Shown piece after piece: positions 1 through 41,325 of a DNA stretch of 64,000 nucleotides; positions within the stretch are counted from its first letter, which is position 1, and each line of letters begins with the position of its first letter. The position numbers were made by a program, and so were the translations under genes. The stretch comes from Okapia johnstoni (Eukaryota > Chordata > Mammalia > Artiodactyla > Giraffidae), in NCBI GenBank assembly GCA_024291935.2, contig CM044316.1, positions 6,874,501 to 6,938,500 on the forward strand, in the 5' to 3' direction. The notes beneath the pieces were generated by a model. It was not told the origin of the DNA. It ran no database searches and was given only the letters and a program-made list of their open reading frames with translations.

Positions 1-503
1 ATATACAATTTTTAATGAAACAAAACCTTTGATATATACAATGGAGTATTACTCAGCCATTAAAAGGAGTAAAAAATGCCATTTGCAGCAACATGGATGG
101 ACCTAGAAATTGTCATACTGAGTGAAGCAAGTCAAACAGAAGGAGAAATATATGACATCCTTTATATGTAGAATCTAAAAAGAAATTATACAAGTGAACT
201 TAATTTCAAAATAAAAACCGACTCACAGATTTAAAGGACGAACTTATGGTTGCTGGGGGAAAGGTGGGGGAAAAGGACAGTTAGGGAGTTTGAGATAGGC
301 ATGTACACACCACCATATTTTAAATGGATAATACACAAGGACCTACTGTACTGGAACTCTCCTCAGTGTTATGTGGTAGCCTGGATGGGAGGGGAATTGA
401 TGCATGAATATGTATGGCGAGTCCCTTTGCTGTACACCTGAAACTATCACAACATTGTTCACAGCTATACCCCAATACAAAATAAAAAGATTTTTTTAAA
501 AAT
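1..503 (+). mobile_element. L1 LINE 3' end (5'-truncated)
   Basis: The sequence matches the end of bovine L1 ORF2 (the reading containing MEYYSAI near position 41) followed by the 3' UTR and an A-rich end near 485-503. It recurs at 18960-20075 and 39327-39963. It occupies the intron upstream of pseudogene exon 9 or continues from the left edge. Confidence 0.85.
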
Positions 504-1267
504 GCCTCTGGGAGGATACATCAAAATAACCACTAGGCAAACTGTGAGGAGAAATGAGTGCTGTTGGGCCACAGGGGTGATGTTTTGCGTTGTTCCAACT
601 TTGAACTAAGTTAACTGCATCATCTATTAAGAATTTAAATTTAAAAAAAGAATTTAAATCATCACACAAAAAGAAAGAAATTTAAAAAAAAATTAAGCCC
701 CATTACTGGATCTGACCGTCAATGTTTATAAAAGTTTTCCAGTGATTTCTCTTCTTTTCTAAGTATAACATCACTTATGTGCAAAAAGTGACACATTTTC
801 CCCCATGTTTCATATGGTATTACTCTTTTTCCCCTGTCTAATCGTAATAGCTAGTATCTCTAGTGCCATAACAAATAAGAGTAAATATTGAATCTGTTTC
901 TTTTTTTTCTTATGCATTTGCCTTTTGATTTTTCAGTCTTGCCACAAAGAATGTTTTGATTTTATACAATTTTGTAAATATTTTTATTGTTGGCTTTTTG
1001 TAATTTTTCTCAGAAAGGCTTCTAAAAATATGTGAGTAAATTTTGTCTGGTACTTCTGTGGCACTACTTTTCTTTCTTTTTAAGAACCATTTTAATGAAG
1101 TATGATAGACAAAGAAAAGGCTGTACATATTTAATGTATACAACATAATGAGTTTGGAGCTATTTGATCCATCTGTGATTTTGTTATAGGCAGAGGGGAT
1201 CTTATAGGGCAGTAGAGGATTGGAGGGTCTCTGTCTTTGCTCCCTTGATGTCACAAGGTTTCCTTAG
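504..1267. other. No gene seen; AT-rich intronic sequence
   Basis: Between the L1 end and pseudogene exon 9 the DNA is AT-rich and has no recognisable coding exon. CYP4F exon 8 is not present here, so any further exons of the pseudogene lie left of the window or are lost. Confidence 0.5.
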
Positions 1268-1400
1268 GGATGACCTTACCCAGTTGCCCTTCCTGACCAT
1301 GACATCAAGGAGAGTCTGCAGCTGCATCCCCCAGTCATGGTCATCTCCTGCTGCTGTACCCAGGACATTGTGTTTCCAGATGGCCAGATCATCCCCAAAG
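1268..1400 (+). pseudogene. CYP4F pseudo-exon 9 (1-nt deletion, ExxR lost)
   Basis: An acceptor TTAG precedes position 1268 and a GT donor follows position 1400. The frame breaks after [11 protein letters not shown] and resumes one base off with ESLQLHPPV and [11 protein letters not shown]. Confidence 0.9.
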
Positions 1401-1493
1401 GTACCATAATGACTAGGGGAGGAGTTAATGGTGAGAAAGAGGGGCTCATCAGCAGGTTGGACTTAGTCCTGACTGGCTCCTCTTCTTCCACAG

Positions 1494-1558
1494 GTGTTAT
1501 CTGTTTCATCAATATTTTCTGGACCCACCATAACCCATTTGTGTGACCAGACCCTGAG
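1494..1558 (+). pseudogene. CYP4F pseudo-exon 10 (nonsense)
   Basis: This 65-nt exon has intact AG and GT borders and the same GTGCTG donor as the functional gene. It reads [16 protein letters not shown] and then TGA at the position of the conserved Trp. Confidence 0.9.
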
Positions 1559-1714
1559 GTGCTGACCCCCTCCCCTTGGGGGATGCAAGGAAGGGCAAAG
1601 AGTTCTGACTTGCATAGCAGACATCACCTCCCTCCATTATACACACATCTACCTCTCTAAGGATGGATGTCCTGGGAGATCCCACACAGTAGCCCTGTCT
1701 TGTCTTGTCCCCAG

Positions 1715-1797
1715 GTCTATTACCCCTTCTGCTTCAAGCCAGAAAACACCAAGGGGAGGTCACCTCTGGCCTTTGGTCCCTTCTTTTCGGGGCCCAG
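1715..1797 (+). pseudogene. CYP4F pseudo-exon 11 (donor lost)
   Basis: The 83-nt exon reads [14 protein letters not shown] onward to FFSGPR, which corresponds to the start of the heme loop. The following dinucleotide is GG, not GT, so normal splicing to exon 12 is not possible. Confidence 0.9.
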
Positions 1798-2187
1798 GGG
1801 AGGGTAGTGGGCATCTGAGGTAGGGATGGGGGGATGGTTCTGGGACTTAGATTCCTGGCATAACTGTGGGGCAGAGGAGTGGGGAAAACAAAGATAGAGT
1901 TCTGGCTCTCCCCCTTCCACTCCTCTGGACGTAATGGGTAAGAGTCTGGGAATGGTGGTGGGCCCAAAGAGGGTGTGTGTGGTGTGCTGAGAGCCCCGTT
2001 TCCCTGTCTGCTGACCTGAGTTCAGGACTGGAGAGGGGGCCAGGTTCAGGGAATATTCAAGCCTACGGAGGGATCCCAGGCACAATTAGCCTCTACCTCT
2101 GCAGTCAAGGATGGGGGTTGCAGGCCAGTTCCGGGTGCAATGAGGCCAGAATGATGGTGCAGTCAGAGCCCCCACTCTAACCCACAG

Positions 2188-2359
2188 GAACTGCATCGGG
2201 CAGAGATTTTCCATGACCGAGATGAGGGTGGTCCTGGCACTCACCCTGCTGTGCTTCTGAGTCCTGCCAGATGAGGAGTCACACAGGAAACCAGAGCTGA
2301 TCCTGCCTGCTGAGGGTGGACTTTGGCTGCGGGTGAAGCCGCTGAGCACAAGCCAGTAG
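2188..2359 (+). pseudogene. CYP4F pseudo-exon 12 (internal TGA)
   Basis: The acceptor CACAG is intact and the exon starts NCIGQRFSMTEMRVV. An internal TGA at 2257-2259 replaces an Arg codon. The frame otherwise stays open to the TAG at 2357-2359, with the family ending [14 protein letters not shown]. Confidence 0.92.
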
Positions 2360-3189
2360 TGACCCACCCTCTTCTAGCCTGGTATCCAACAAAGGATATA
2401 GGGAGACCAATATTTTTCATTGAGCATCTTATTTTCTACATGAGTGAATGAATTCCCTATCAAAAATATTAAATTTAAAATTTAAGACACCACTTATCAA
2501 AGAGTCTCATCTTGTAAGCCTGCACAGGTTCTCCAGGTAATATAACAAAACTGGAGCTGAAACACACGCTGAAAATCACTTCACTTTCTTGGAAGGTTAA
2601 GCATGACCACTGAAGTCAAGCTGATAAAATTTACCCCCCACTCCACCACTCATCAATTGAGTGACCTTCAGCAGGTGAGTTAATTTCTCCAATCCATAAG
2701 ACTGGTGTGAGGATGAAATCAGTGTTTGCCCAGAGGAGCTGAAGTGTCATCACTTTCTTCCTTCCAGTGGTCTACCTCTGTTAATAGGACCAAAAACATC
2801 ACTGTCTATAGAGTTATCAGGCCCTATGTGTTGCATAAAAAGTGTTTAACCACACCCACATAAATGTATGTGTATCTATTGCTAAAAAATAAAATTTCTA
2901 CACTCAAAATTATGTGATTAATAATTATGTGAGTAATTCAATATGTAATTGGTAGTGATATTTCAAGTCATCAAGGTGCATAAAGAGAATTCTTGTAAAG
3001 TGAGACGAACTAAATTATTTTCTAACATTATGCCATTTACAAAAATAAACAGTGGCTTGAACACTTAACACTTAAAGATTCTAAAGATCTCCAAGATGAT
3101 GACTGTATATGTTGTGGAAGTATGTTCACAATACATTATTATATTAAAAGTCCAGATTAACAAGAGAAATGTATGGTAAAATAGCATTT
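2360..3189. other. Intergenic, no gene seen
   Basis: AT-rich sequence between the two convergent CYP4F 3' ends. No coding or RNA gene is recognisable. Confidence 0.5.
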
Positions 3190-4205
3190 TTTTCTTGTGG
3201 CAAAATTCACACAGCATAAAATTTACCATTGTGACCATTATAAAGTGTTCGAGTTCATGCATCTAGTACATTCACAATGTTGTGCAGTCAACACTTCTAC
3301 TAGTTCCAAGATATTTTCATCATCTAAAAAAAACCTTTATACCTAGTAGCAGTCACTCTCCATTTTCTCCTCCACCCTCCAGCTCCTGGATCTATCTCTA
3401 TGGATTTAACCATTCTGCACATTTCATATACGTGGAATTATACAATATATGACCTTTTGTATCCAGTTCCTTTCATTTAACATAATGTTTTCAAAGTTCA
3501 TTCATGTTGTAGCATGTATCAGTGCTTCATTCCTTTTTATGACCCAATAATATTCCTTGTTATGGATATACCTCATTTTATTCATTCATTCATCTGTTAA
3601 TGGATACTTGAGTTGTTTCACAGATATCCAAGTTTTGGCAATTGTGCATAGTGCCACTATGGAGAGTCATGTAGAAGTTTTTGTTTGAACACATATTTTC
3701 AAGTCTTTGTGCATACCTAGGCATGGGATGGCTGAATCATATGATAATTGCAGGTTTAATTTACTGAGAAAATACCAGGGGCTGTTTTTCACAATGGTTG
3801 CACCATTTTACATTCCCAACAACAATGTATGAGGATTCCAATTACTCCGCATCTTCATCAACACTTGCCCTCCATTTTTTTATATTCTTACCATCTTATT
3901 AGGATTTGCCTGGTAGCTCAGATGGTGAAGAATCTGCCTGCAATGTAGGAGACCCCAGTTTGATCCCTGGACCAGGAAGATCCTCTGGAAAAGGTTATGG
4001 CAACCCATTCCAGTATTCTTGCCTGGGAAATTCCATGAACAAAGGTTAGTCCATGGGGTCACAAAGAGTCAGACACGACTGAGTGACTAACACTTTTACT
4101 TTCACCATTCTATTGGGTGTGAAATGGTATCCCATTGTAGCATTGACTTGCATTTCCCTAACGACTAATGATGTTTAACATATTTCCATATGCTTGTTAT
4201 TCAGT
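3190..4205 (-). mobile_element. Old L1 fragment, antisense, split by a SINE
   Basis: This is diverged L1 3'-end sequence in reverse orientation, resembling the widespread mammalian L1M class. It is interrupted at about 3903-4106 by a Bov-tA and then resumes to about 4205. Confidence 0.7.
3903..4106 (+). mobile_element. Bov-tA SINE
   Basis: Recognised by the tRNA-like head (GCCTGGTAGCTCAGATGG) and the body ending in GAGTCAGACACGACTGAGTG. It is inserted in the older antisense L1. Confidence 0.9.
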
Positions 4206-4890
4206 AAAATAGCATTGTAAAAGGATATCACATGTAAATGTAATGCACATATGTAAAATCAAATTTTACTTGTATAATTATTACACATAAAAGTAAATTT
4301 GGCAGTATATGTGACAGAATATAGTGATTACTTTGACATGTTTGAATTATAGATGAGATTTTTAATTCTTATTTTTTTATTTTCTTCTATAACAAGGTAC
4401 CATTTTGGGGGAAAGAAAAGGATTTTAAATAAGAACTCTGAAGGCAAAGAAAAACGTATGTAATTTTCAGCTTAGAATATATTAAATATTTACTCATTCC
4501 ATGTTACAGGATTTCTTTCTTATTTTGCCACCAGTAAGTCGTCAGGTCCCTGAAATACTCTGAGAGTAGGACTCTATCCCAGAACCCCCTGCAGCCTCAG
4601 TGGGGCAAGTCTGGGGCAGCCACTGTCCCAGGTGCTGAAGCAAGTGGCCCCACTCCTGCCCCCTTCCACCTCCTCTTATTATTGAGGACCCTCTTGATCT
4701 CCATTTCCTAGAACATTTAGGTGAAAATGAAGTCCTGGATCATACCTCTTAGAGGGAAAACAAATTTTTTTTGGTTCCTAGCTTCAGACCAGCTTAACAT
4801 CAAAGCCCCTTGTAATTACATAATAGATGTAACTATAGAGACTTTGAATTTACTGAATCTTTTAATGACAGTTTTCTTCAGCAGTATTTC
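4206..4890. other. Intergenic, no gene seen
   Basis: AT-rich unique or anciently diverged sequence without a supportable gene. Confidence 0.4.
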
Positions 4891-4892
4891 CA

Positions 4893-5143
4893 CATGGCAC
4901 CCCACTCCAGTACTCTTGCCTGGAAAATCCCATGGACAGAGGAGCCTGGTAGGCTACAGTCCATGGTGTCACTAAGGGTCGGACACAACTGAGCGACTTC
5001 ACTTTCACTTTTCCCTTTCATGCACTGGAGAAGGCAATGGCAACCCACTCCAGTGTTCTTGCCTGGAGAATCCTAGGGACGGCAGAGCCTGGTGGGCTGC
5101 CGTCTGTGGGGTCGCACAGAGTCGGACACGACTGAAGCGACTT
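4893..5143 (+). mobile_element. BOV-A2 dimeric SINE
   Basis: Two Bov-A units follow each other, each with the CCACTCCAGTNTTCTTGCCTGG core. The second ends in GGACACGACTGAAGCGACTTAGC, directly followed by a CAG microsatellite. Confidence 0.92.

Positions 5144-5180
<37 letters not shown>
5144..5180 (+). repeat. (AGC)12 trinucleotide microsatellite
   Basis: About twelve uninterrupted AGC units form the tail of the BOV-A2 copy. This is a common site of length polymorphism in ruminants. Confidence 0.95.
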
Positions 5181-5181
<1 letters not shown>

Positions 5182-5364
5182 ATCTTAAATATACCTATTA
5201 TGACTTTAAAACATTTTAAATTTGAGAAAGTGATGCAAAAAGTAGAGAGGAAATGAACCCTTATTGAGTACTGATGCTTACCAAATATTGTCAGTCATTT
5301 CACACATGCTCGCTTACAAATCTCCGCAACATCGCAATTAAGAGGCTACTGTTATGTAATAAAT

Positions 5365-5516
5365 GAGATGCTTGGATGGCATCACCGACTCAATGGGCTT
5401 GGGTTTGGGTAGACTCCAGGAGTTGGTAATGGACAGGGAGGCCTGGCGTGCTGCGGTTCGTGGGGTTGCAAAGAGCCGGACACGACTGAGCGACTGAACT
5501 GAACTGAACTGATTGT
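5365..5516 (+). mobile_element. BovB LINE 3' end
   Basis: Short 3' fragment of BovB/ART2A (GATGGCATCACCGACTCAATGG ancestor) ending in the characteristic GACTGAACTGAACTGA repeats. Confidence 0.9.
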
Positions 5517-5794
5517 GTAATGAAAGAAAGTAAACGATTTTCCCCAAACTAAACAACTAGTAAATAGCAGACTAGGATGGCGACCTTTGCAGTGGGAGAG
5601 TGGTGGATCATCTGACCCTGATTGCATCTATCGCTCTGCTCCACACTTCACTAAAGAGTAGTCTTGTCCTCATGATCCAAGATGGAGCTTCAGGTATCAT
5701 ACCAATACCGGCCTCCAAGCCCCCTCCCTCACCTTCTGTCCTGCCTCCCACGTTCACAGCCACGCCCACCCGCCTGGGTCCTCCCAGGACCCAA

Positions 5795-5808
5795 GCGCCC
5801 CCTGCTGG
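5795..5808 (-). promoter_or_regulatory. CTCF core motif (perfect consensus match)
   Basis: The minus strand reads CCAGCAGGGGGCGC, which fits the published CTCF core CCASYAGRKGGCRS at all 14 positions. It lies between the convergent 3' ends of the pseudogene and the complete CYP4F gene, about 37 nt beyond the latter's polyadenylation signal. Binding is an inference. Confidence 0.6.
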
Positions 5809-5844
5809 CTCTCGATGAGACTGGGACAGACTTGACAGCACAGT

Positions 5845-5850
5845 TTTATT
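5845..5850 (-). terminator. Polyadenylation signal of the CYP4F gene
   Basis: AATAAA on the minus strand, 65 nt after the TAG stop. It is the first canonical signal downstream of the last exon and implies a short 3' UTR. Confidence 0.75.
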
Positions 5851-5914
5851 CCTGGGAATCTGCAGTGAGGTGTCTATGGTCAGGATAGATCCCAGGATAG
5901 AAGGTGGTGGGTCA

Positions 5915-36036
<30,122 letters not shown>

Positions 36037-36066
36037 CCTGTGGTCAAATGGGGTGCAGGGTGAATC
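36037..36066 (-). other. Probable 5' UTR part of CYP4F exon 1
   Basis: Thirty nucleotides between a good AG acceptor (after CATCCTCAG) and the ATG. The boundary rests on the acceptor alone. Confidence 0.55.
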
Positions 36067-36179
36067 CTGAGGATGAAGGAAGAGACAGAGATGGTGAGCT
36101 GTGAGGCAGAGACGGATAGAAGGAGAGGAGCAAGGGAGTGAGGGGCAGGGATGGGGAGTGCTGGGGACGGGCAAGAAGG

Positions 36180-36355
36180 GCGCAGAGACAGGCAGACAGG
36201 GGCTGGGAGAGGGGAGGGAGAAACAGAAATTCAGAGGAAGAGGGAGAGAGAAAGAGAGACTGAGAGAGAAAAAGGAAGAAAAAAAGAAAAGGAAAGGAAA
36301 GAAAGGGAAGGGAAATGAAAGGAAGAGAGAGAAGAGAGAAAGAAAAAGACAGCCT
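36180..36355 (+). repeat. Polypurine (GA-rich) tract upstream of exon 1
   Basis: About 175 bp almost purely A and G on the plus strand, so polypyrimidine on the gene strand. It begins about 115 bp 5' of the coding exon. Such tracts can form triplex DNA. Confidence 0.9.
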
Positions 36356-37152
36356 CGGCCCCAGCGACACCAGCCCAGCACCTTCGGTCAGGAGCGGCTT
36401 GTCCCACACAACTTCCTCCGTCCTCCTTCTGGGAGGTCTCTTTCCCTCTGGCCCAACCTCTGAACCGCGGGGAGGCTGGGCTTGGCTGACAGCCAGTCCC
36501 TGCATGCCTCCTCCCCAACCTGGCATCCGGCCCAAGACTTCAAACCGGAGGTGTTTGGCCAGAGGGACCGGCTCAGGGTCACATGGCGCAGATCCTGAAC
36601 TCTCAGGACTCATCACCTCCCACGTGGGTTTGTTGGGGTGCGGGCAAAGGTGACTCTGGGCCCCCCAGTTTACAACCACCCTTGCCCTTCCAGGGCTAGG
36701 GTGTGGTACTCAAAGCATGAACTTTCAGGTGCCAGGTAAGCAGGGCCTGGCCCAGCCTTGTCCCAAAACATCTCTGCAGCTGCTCTCCATGCATGTGCCA
36801 GGAGGGCATCGTACCGTCATTTTTCGGCACAGAATCAGGAAGCTCGGAGATCTGAAGCCTCTGCCCTTTGGGGCACAGAGCCTGGCAGGAATTCAAGTCC
36901 TTCCTCTGAACAGCCCAGGGTGTGTGTTGAGCCATGACTGCGGGGAGCAGCAACAGAGAATCCAGCCTGACTGGGAATTACCCACATTAGATTCAAAGGA
37001 AAAAGGACTCAGTCGGAAGAGAGCATCTGGAAGCATGAGGTGTAAGGCTTGCAAAGCACTCATAGAGAGCAGGGTTCACACAGGGAGGGCAGAGCAGGGA
37101 GATCCCGAGTGGGGAGCCTCACTCTCACTGTGGTTTGTGCCCACTTTCTCTG
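36356..37152. other. 5' flank of the CYP4F gene, no feature assigned
   Basis: Unique, moderately GC-rich DNA that should contain the upstream exon and promoter. No TATA box or CpG island is clear enough to annotate. Confidence 0.4.
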
Positions 37153-37370
37153 GGCTTCCCTGGTGGCTCAGATGGTAAAGAATCTGCCTGTAATGCAGGA
37201 GACCCAGGTTCAATGCCTGGGTCAGGAAGATCCCCTGGAGGTGGACGTGGCAACCCACTCCAGTATTCTTGCCTGTAGAATCCCATGGACAGAGGAGCCT
37301 GGCGGGCTACAGTCCTGGGGTTACAGAGTCGGACACAACTGAGTGACTAACATCTTCACTTTCTCTGAGC
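37153..37370 (+). mobile_element. Bov-tA SINE
   Basis: GGGCTTCCCTGGTGGCTCAG head, complete body and ACATCTTCACTTTC end. Confidence 0.94.
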
Positions 37371-37568
37371 TCAGCCTTCCCTTCTGGGACATGGGATGTA
37401 AGCGTTAAAGGGGAAACAAATTCTTCCAGATCCCATTCCCAAATTTGGTCTCAGCCCCCCGTGAGCTCTCCTCATGTTCAGGCTAAAAGATGAGGGTGGG
37501 TTTGAAGAATGCAGCTGCTGAATGAAAGAAGCTCAGACAGACATTCTTCCTGCATCTCAGAAAGCTAG

Positions 37569-37842
37569 CTGCTGCTGCTAAGTCGCATCAGTCGTGTCCG
37601 ACTCTGTGCGACCCCATAGATGGCAGCCTACCAGGCTCCACCATCCCTGGAATTCTCCAGGCAAGAACAATGAAGTGGGTTACCATTTCCTTCTCCAATG
37701 CATGAAAGTGAAAAGTGAAAGTGAAGTTGCTCAGTCACGTCCGACTCTTCACGACCCCATGGACTGCAGCCCACCAGGCTCCTCCGTCCATGGGATTCTC
37801 CAGGCAAAAGTACTGGAGTGGGTTGCCATTGCCTTCTCCGTC
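37569..37842 (-). mobile_element. BOV-A2 dimeric SINE
   Basis: Reverse dimer starting GCTGCTGCTGCTAAGTCGCA. The two units are joined at TGCATGAAAGTGAAAAGTGA. Confidence 0.94.
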
Positions 37843-37966
37843 AGAAAGCTGGAGAGATGCCCAAATTTCCTTTACCACCTCTGCTACCCCCTGCTTCTTC
37901 CAGGTCTACCTGATCCGGCTTCGGGAGGGTTCAGGAGGCTTCCTCTGGCTTCAGGTGCCTGGTCCT

Positions 37967-38176
37967 TGTTGTTTAGTCGCTAAGTCATGTCCAACTCTTT
38001 GCAACCCCATGGACCATGCAGCCAGCCAGGCTCTTCTGTCCATGGGATTCTCCAAGCAAGGATACTGGAATGGGTTGCCATGCCCTCCTCCAAGGGATCT
38101 TCCCAATGCAGGGATCGAACATGCATCTTCTACACTGGCAGGCAGAGTCTTTACCACTGAGCCACCTGGGAAGCCT
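37967..38176 (-). mobile_element. Bov-tA SINE
   Basis: Reverse full-length copy from TTGTTTAGTCGCTAAGTCAT to GAGCCACCTGGGAAGCC. Confidence 0.94.
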
Positions 38177-38747
38177 GGAGCCCCCAGCTAGTTTGGATGC
38201 ACTGTCCTAGACTCTTCTCTGCTGAGGTGGATCCAGCCACTGACAGTTACATCCAGAAAAGAGCCAGGAGGAGGGTGGGAGCAGGTGAGAAGCAGCAGGG
38301 CTAGCCAGAAAGGGGTGGGGAGGAGCAGGAAGAAAGAAGAGGAAACAGGGGTCCAGAGAGGTGCGATAACTCTCCCCAGCCACACAGAGGAGTAATTCAA
38401 CAAGACAGCACTAGTGAAAGTGAACTTGGGCATATATTCGGAATTCATTCAAGTTTAAGGAAGAAAGGGACCTTTATAGCTACGAGCTGTAAAACCTGGC
38501 CACCCAAAATGGGGTCCCCAGACCAGCAGCACTGGTAATACCAGCAACATCTAGGAAATTCAGAACTTTGGGCTCTAACACACAAAGATGATGGCCATAA
38601 AATTTCTGCCATTGTCCCCAGTGAGAGGAGGAGTTAATTTGTCTTCTCCTTGAATCGGGCCTGACACTGTTTAACTAACATTGTGTGATCAGGTGGTACC
38701 ATGCCAGTTATGGGCCTTAGACTGGTTTGGCAGCTTAAATTTACAAG
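38177..38747. other. Intergenic, no gene seen
   Basis: Unique sequence between the complete CYP4F gene and CYP4F22. Nothing recognised. Confidence 0.4.
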
Positions 38748-39043
38748 TTTTTTTTTTTAATGTATATAATTTTATTTATTTATTATTTTGGGCTGTGCTG
38801 GGTCTTCATTGCTGCATGGGCTTTTCTCTCGTAGAGGATACTCTCTAGTTATGGTGTGGGGGCTTATATTGCAATGGGGCTTCTCTTGTTGTGGCTCCCA
38901 GGCTCTAGAGCATAGGCTCAGTAGTTGGGGTACAGGGGCTTAGTTGCTCCTCAGCATGTGTGATCTTTCCACACCAGGGATCAAACCCATGTCTACTACA
39001 CTAGCAGGCAGATTCTGTACCACTGAGCCACCAGGGAAGCCCT
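38748..39043 (-). mobile_element. CHR-type SINE, long form
   Basis: Reverse copy of about 295 bp: T-rich tail, GGGCTGTGCTGGGTCTTCAT, then CACTGAGCCACCAGGGAAGC at the head. Confidence 0.92.
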
Positions 39044-39326
39044 GCGTGCTATTCTTGAAACACAGTCCCTTGGAACTCAGTCACCATGCGATAGACAAGC
39101 CCAAGCCTGGTGGAGAAGCTCTGATCAGCAGCCTTGGATTATCTCCCAGCCGACATTCAGTGTCACCTGCCGGCCACAAGAGGGAGCCATCTGTATGGTC
39201 CAACCAGCTGATGTCACAGCCTTGGGCGACATCACAGGGTTCCCAGTTGACATGCAGAATCATAAGAGAAAATAAAGTCGCCATTGTTTTAAGCCACGAA
39301 GATTTGGGGGCTCATTAAAAAGAACA

Positions 39327-39963
39327 ACATAATGCCATTTGCAGCAACATGGATGGACCTAGAGACTGTCATATTGAGTGAAGTAAATCAGACAGAGAAG
39401 GACAAATGTCATATGACATCCCTTACATGTGGAATCTAAAAAGAGATGATACAAATGAACCTACTTACAAAGCTGAAAGAGACTCACAGACTCAGAGAAT
39501 ACATTTATAGTTGCCGGAGGGAGGGATCAGTGAGGACGAGGGGGAGGGATAGTAAGGGAGTTTGGGATGGACACGTACACACTGCTATATTTAAAAGTGA
39601 AGTGAAAGTGAAAGTCACTCAGTTGTGTCTGACTCTGTGACCCCACGAACTATACAGTCCATGGAATTCTCCAAGCCAGAATGCTGGAGTGGGTAGCCTT
39701 TCCCTTCTCCAGGGGATCTTCCCAACCCAGGGATCGAACCCATGTCTCACATTGCAGGTGGATTCTTTACCAGCTGAGCCACAGATAACCAAATGGACCT
39801 ACAGAGAACTGTTCAGTGTTATGTGGAAGCCTGGATGGGAGGGGAGTTTGGGGGAGAATGGATATATGTAGATGCCTGACTGAATCCCTTAGCTGTCTAT
39901 CTGAAACTATCGCACCATTGTTAACTGGCTACACCCCAAAACAACATTTAAATAATTAGAAAA
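39327..39963 (+). mobile_element. L1 3' end split by a Bov-tA
   Basis: ATGCCATTTGCAGCAACATGG starts the same L1 3' segment as at position 75. A reverse Bov-tA at 39597-39785 interrupts it. The L1 end resumes to an A-rich stretch near 39963. Confidence 0.9.
39597..39785 (-). mobile_element. Bov-tA SINE
   Basis: Reverse copy, AGTGAAAGTGAAAGTCACTC to ACCAGCTGAGCCACAG, inserted into an L1 3' UTR. Confidence 0.93.
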
Positions 39964-41109
39964 AGTATTTTGGGGGTGTTCATTACACAGTGACAGATCA
40001 TTACTATAGGATTGTACTTACCTAATCAGAATTTATGTTTTAACCAGATTCCAGGGATGCTTGTGCTTGTTAAAGTTTGAGGGTCACTGCTTTAAGAGAC
40101 CTAAGTCAGGCTCTGCAATATATGTCAGGGAACTGTACCCCGTCTGTCTCTCACTTTTTTTAATCTGTAAAATCAGGAGAAAAATCTGTCCTTGCCGGCC
40201 TGGGTGGCTGTGTATTTACTGAGTGTCTACTATGTTCTAAGCATAATTCTAGAGGCTAGGATATAGCTATAAGCACAGCAGACATTGTCTCTTCTGTCAA
40301 AGGACTCCTCTAAGGGAGAGAAGGGCAATGATTAGATAAATGATCAAGAATTACCAGACAGTGATAGGGACACGAGGGCTTCCAGGAGGAGGTGACCTCT
40401 GAGTGGTACCCAGATGAAGAGCAGGAGTGGACTGAGTGGTTAAAAGGGCCCCACAATCACAGAGTGAAGTGCCAAGCAGTAGGCACAAGCAAGCCTGTCC
40501 TTGTCCTTTCAGTACCCACACTGTGATGGCAGTTGCCAAGTCCTTGGGGGAACCAGCCAAGATGAAAATTTTGGCCCAGCATTCTGTCCAGAAGCCGGTG
40601 TTAAAGACTGCTTCACCACATGGCCAAGAACCCCAGCAGGCCTAGGGGCTACAGGAGGGGCAGGATCCATCACCCGGCTTCCTGGATCAGATGGTAGGAG
40701 AATAAAGGGATCCAGCACAGGGGGACAGGAAGCCTCAGATGGGGCTCTTCTGTTCTGTGCCTGAGGAAACTGGAGCGTCTCCAATGGTTTCTCATCAAAG
40801 AACATCTCAGCTGCCAAATCACACAAGCCTGGCTTATGGAATATCCCCCAGCCATTGTTGAAGAAAGGAGCCACTCTCCCTCTGTCCCTTTGCCAGGGGT
40901 CCTTCCACCCCCATCCAGAGCCAGGCAGTGGGCAAGCCTGTGCCAGACCAGCTGTGGTGGTTGCTTGGAATCACCAGCCACTGGCACAGTCCATCACCCC
41001 TCTGAACCTCACTTTTCACATCTGTTAAATGGGTTGATAGAACCTCACAGGGAGTTGCAAGCATCCCATTAGACACAGGCAGAAAGAATAGGAGGAAGTA
41101 TGTTTCAAA
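39964..41109. other. Intergenic, no gene seen
   Basis: Unique or anciently diverged sequence, with MIR/L2-like phrases near 40200-40270. No supportable gene. Confidence 0.4.
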
Positions 41110-41325
41110 ACAGTTTTCAGGAGGCACAGTGATTAAGAATCCACTTGCCAATGCAGGAGACGCAGGAGGCAAGTGTTCAATCCCTTGGTTGGGAAGATCT
41201 CTTGGAGAAGAAAATAGCAACCCACTCTGGTATTCTTGCCTGGAGAATTCGGTGGACAGGGGAGCCTGGCAGACTATGGTCCACGGGGTTGCTAAGAGTC
41301 AAACACAACTGAGCACAGAGCAAAG
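41110..41325 (+). mobile_element. Bov-tA SINE
   Basis: Diverged copy with TTGGGAAGATCTCTTGGAGA and GTCAAACACAACTGAGCACA. Confidence 0.9.

Larger units (their letters stand above)
1268..2359 (+). pseudogene. CYP4F pseudogene, exons 9-12 (3' part)
   Basis: Four blocks at 1268-1400, 1494-1558, 1715-1797 and 2188-2359 match CYP4F coding exons 9-12 in order and strand and keep their splice phases. Exon 9 is 133 nt instead of 134, because one base is missing where the gene reads TMCIKES, so the frame shifts. The ExxR arginine is replaced by Gln (ESLQ). Exon 10 has TGA in place of the Trp codon of the VWPDPE segment. The exon 11 donor is AG|GGGAGG instead of AG|GTAAGG. Exon 12 keeps NCIG with the heme Cys but has TGA where the gene has the Arg of LLRFR. 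The sequence just past the stop resembles that past the stop of the minus-strand gene at 5915. It is an inactivated, intron-containing duplicate, not a processed copy. Exons 1-8 are not in the window. Confidence 0.93.

Noticed and set aside
39172..39192. Possible CTCF motif CCACAAGAGGGAGC.
   Set aside because: Two mismatches to the core at informative positions, so too weak to annotate.
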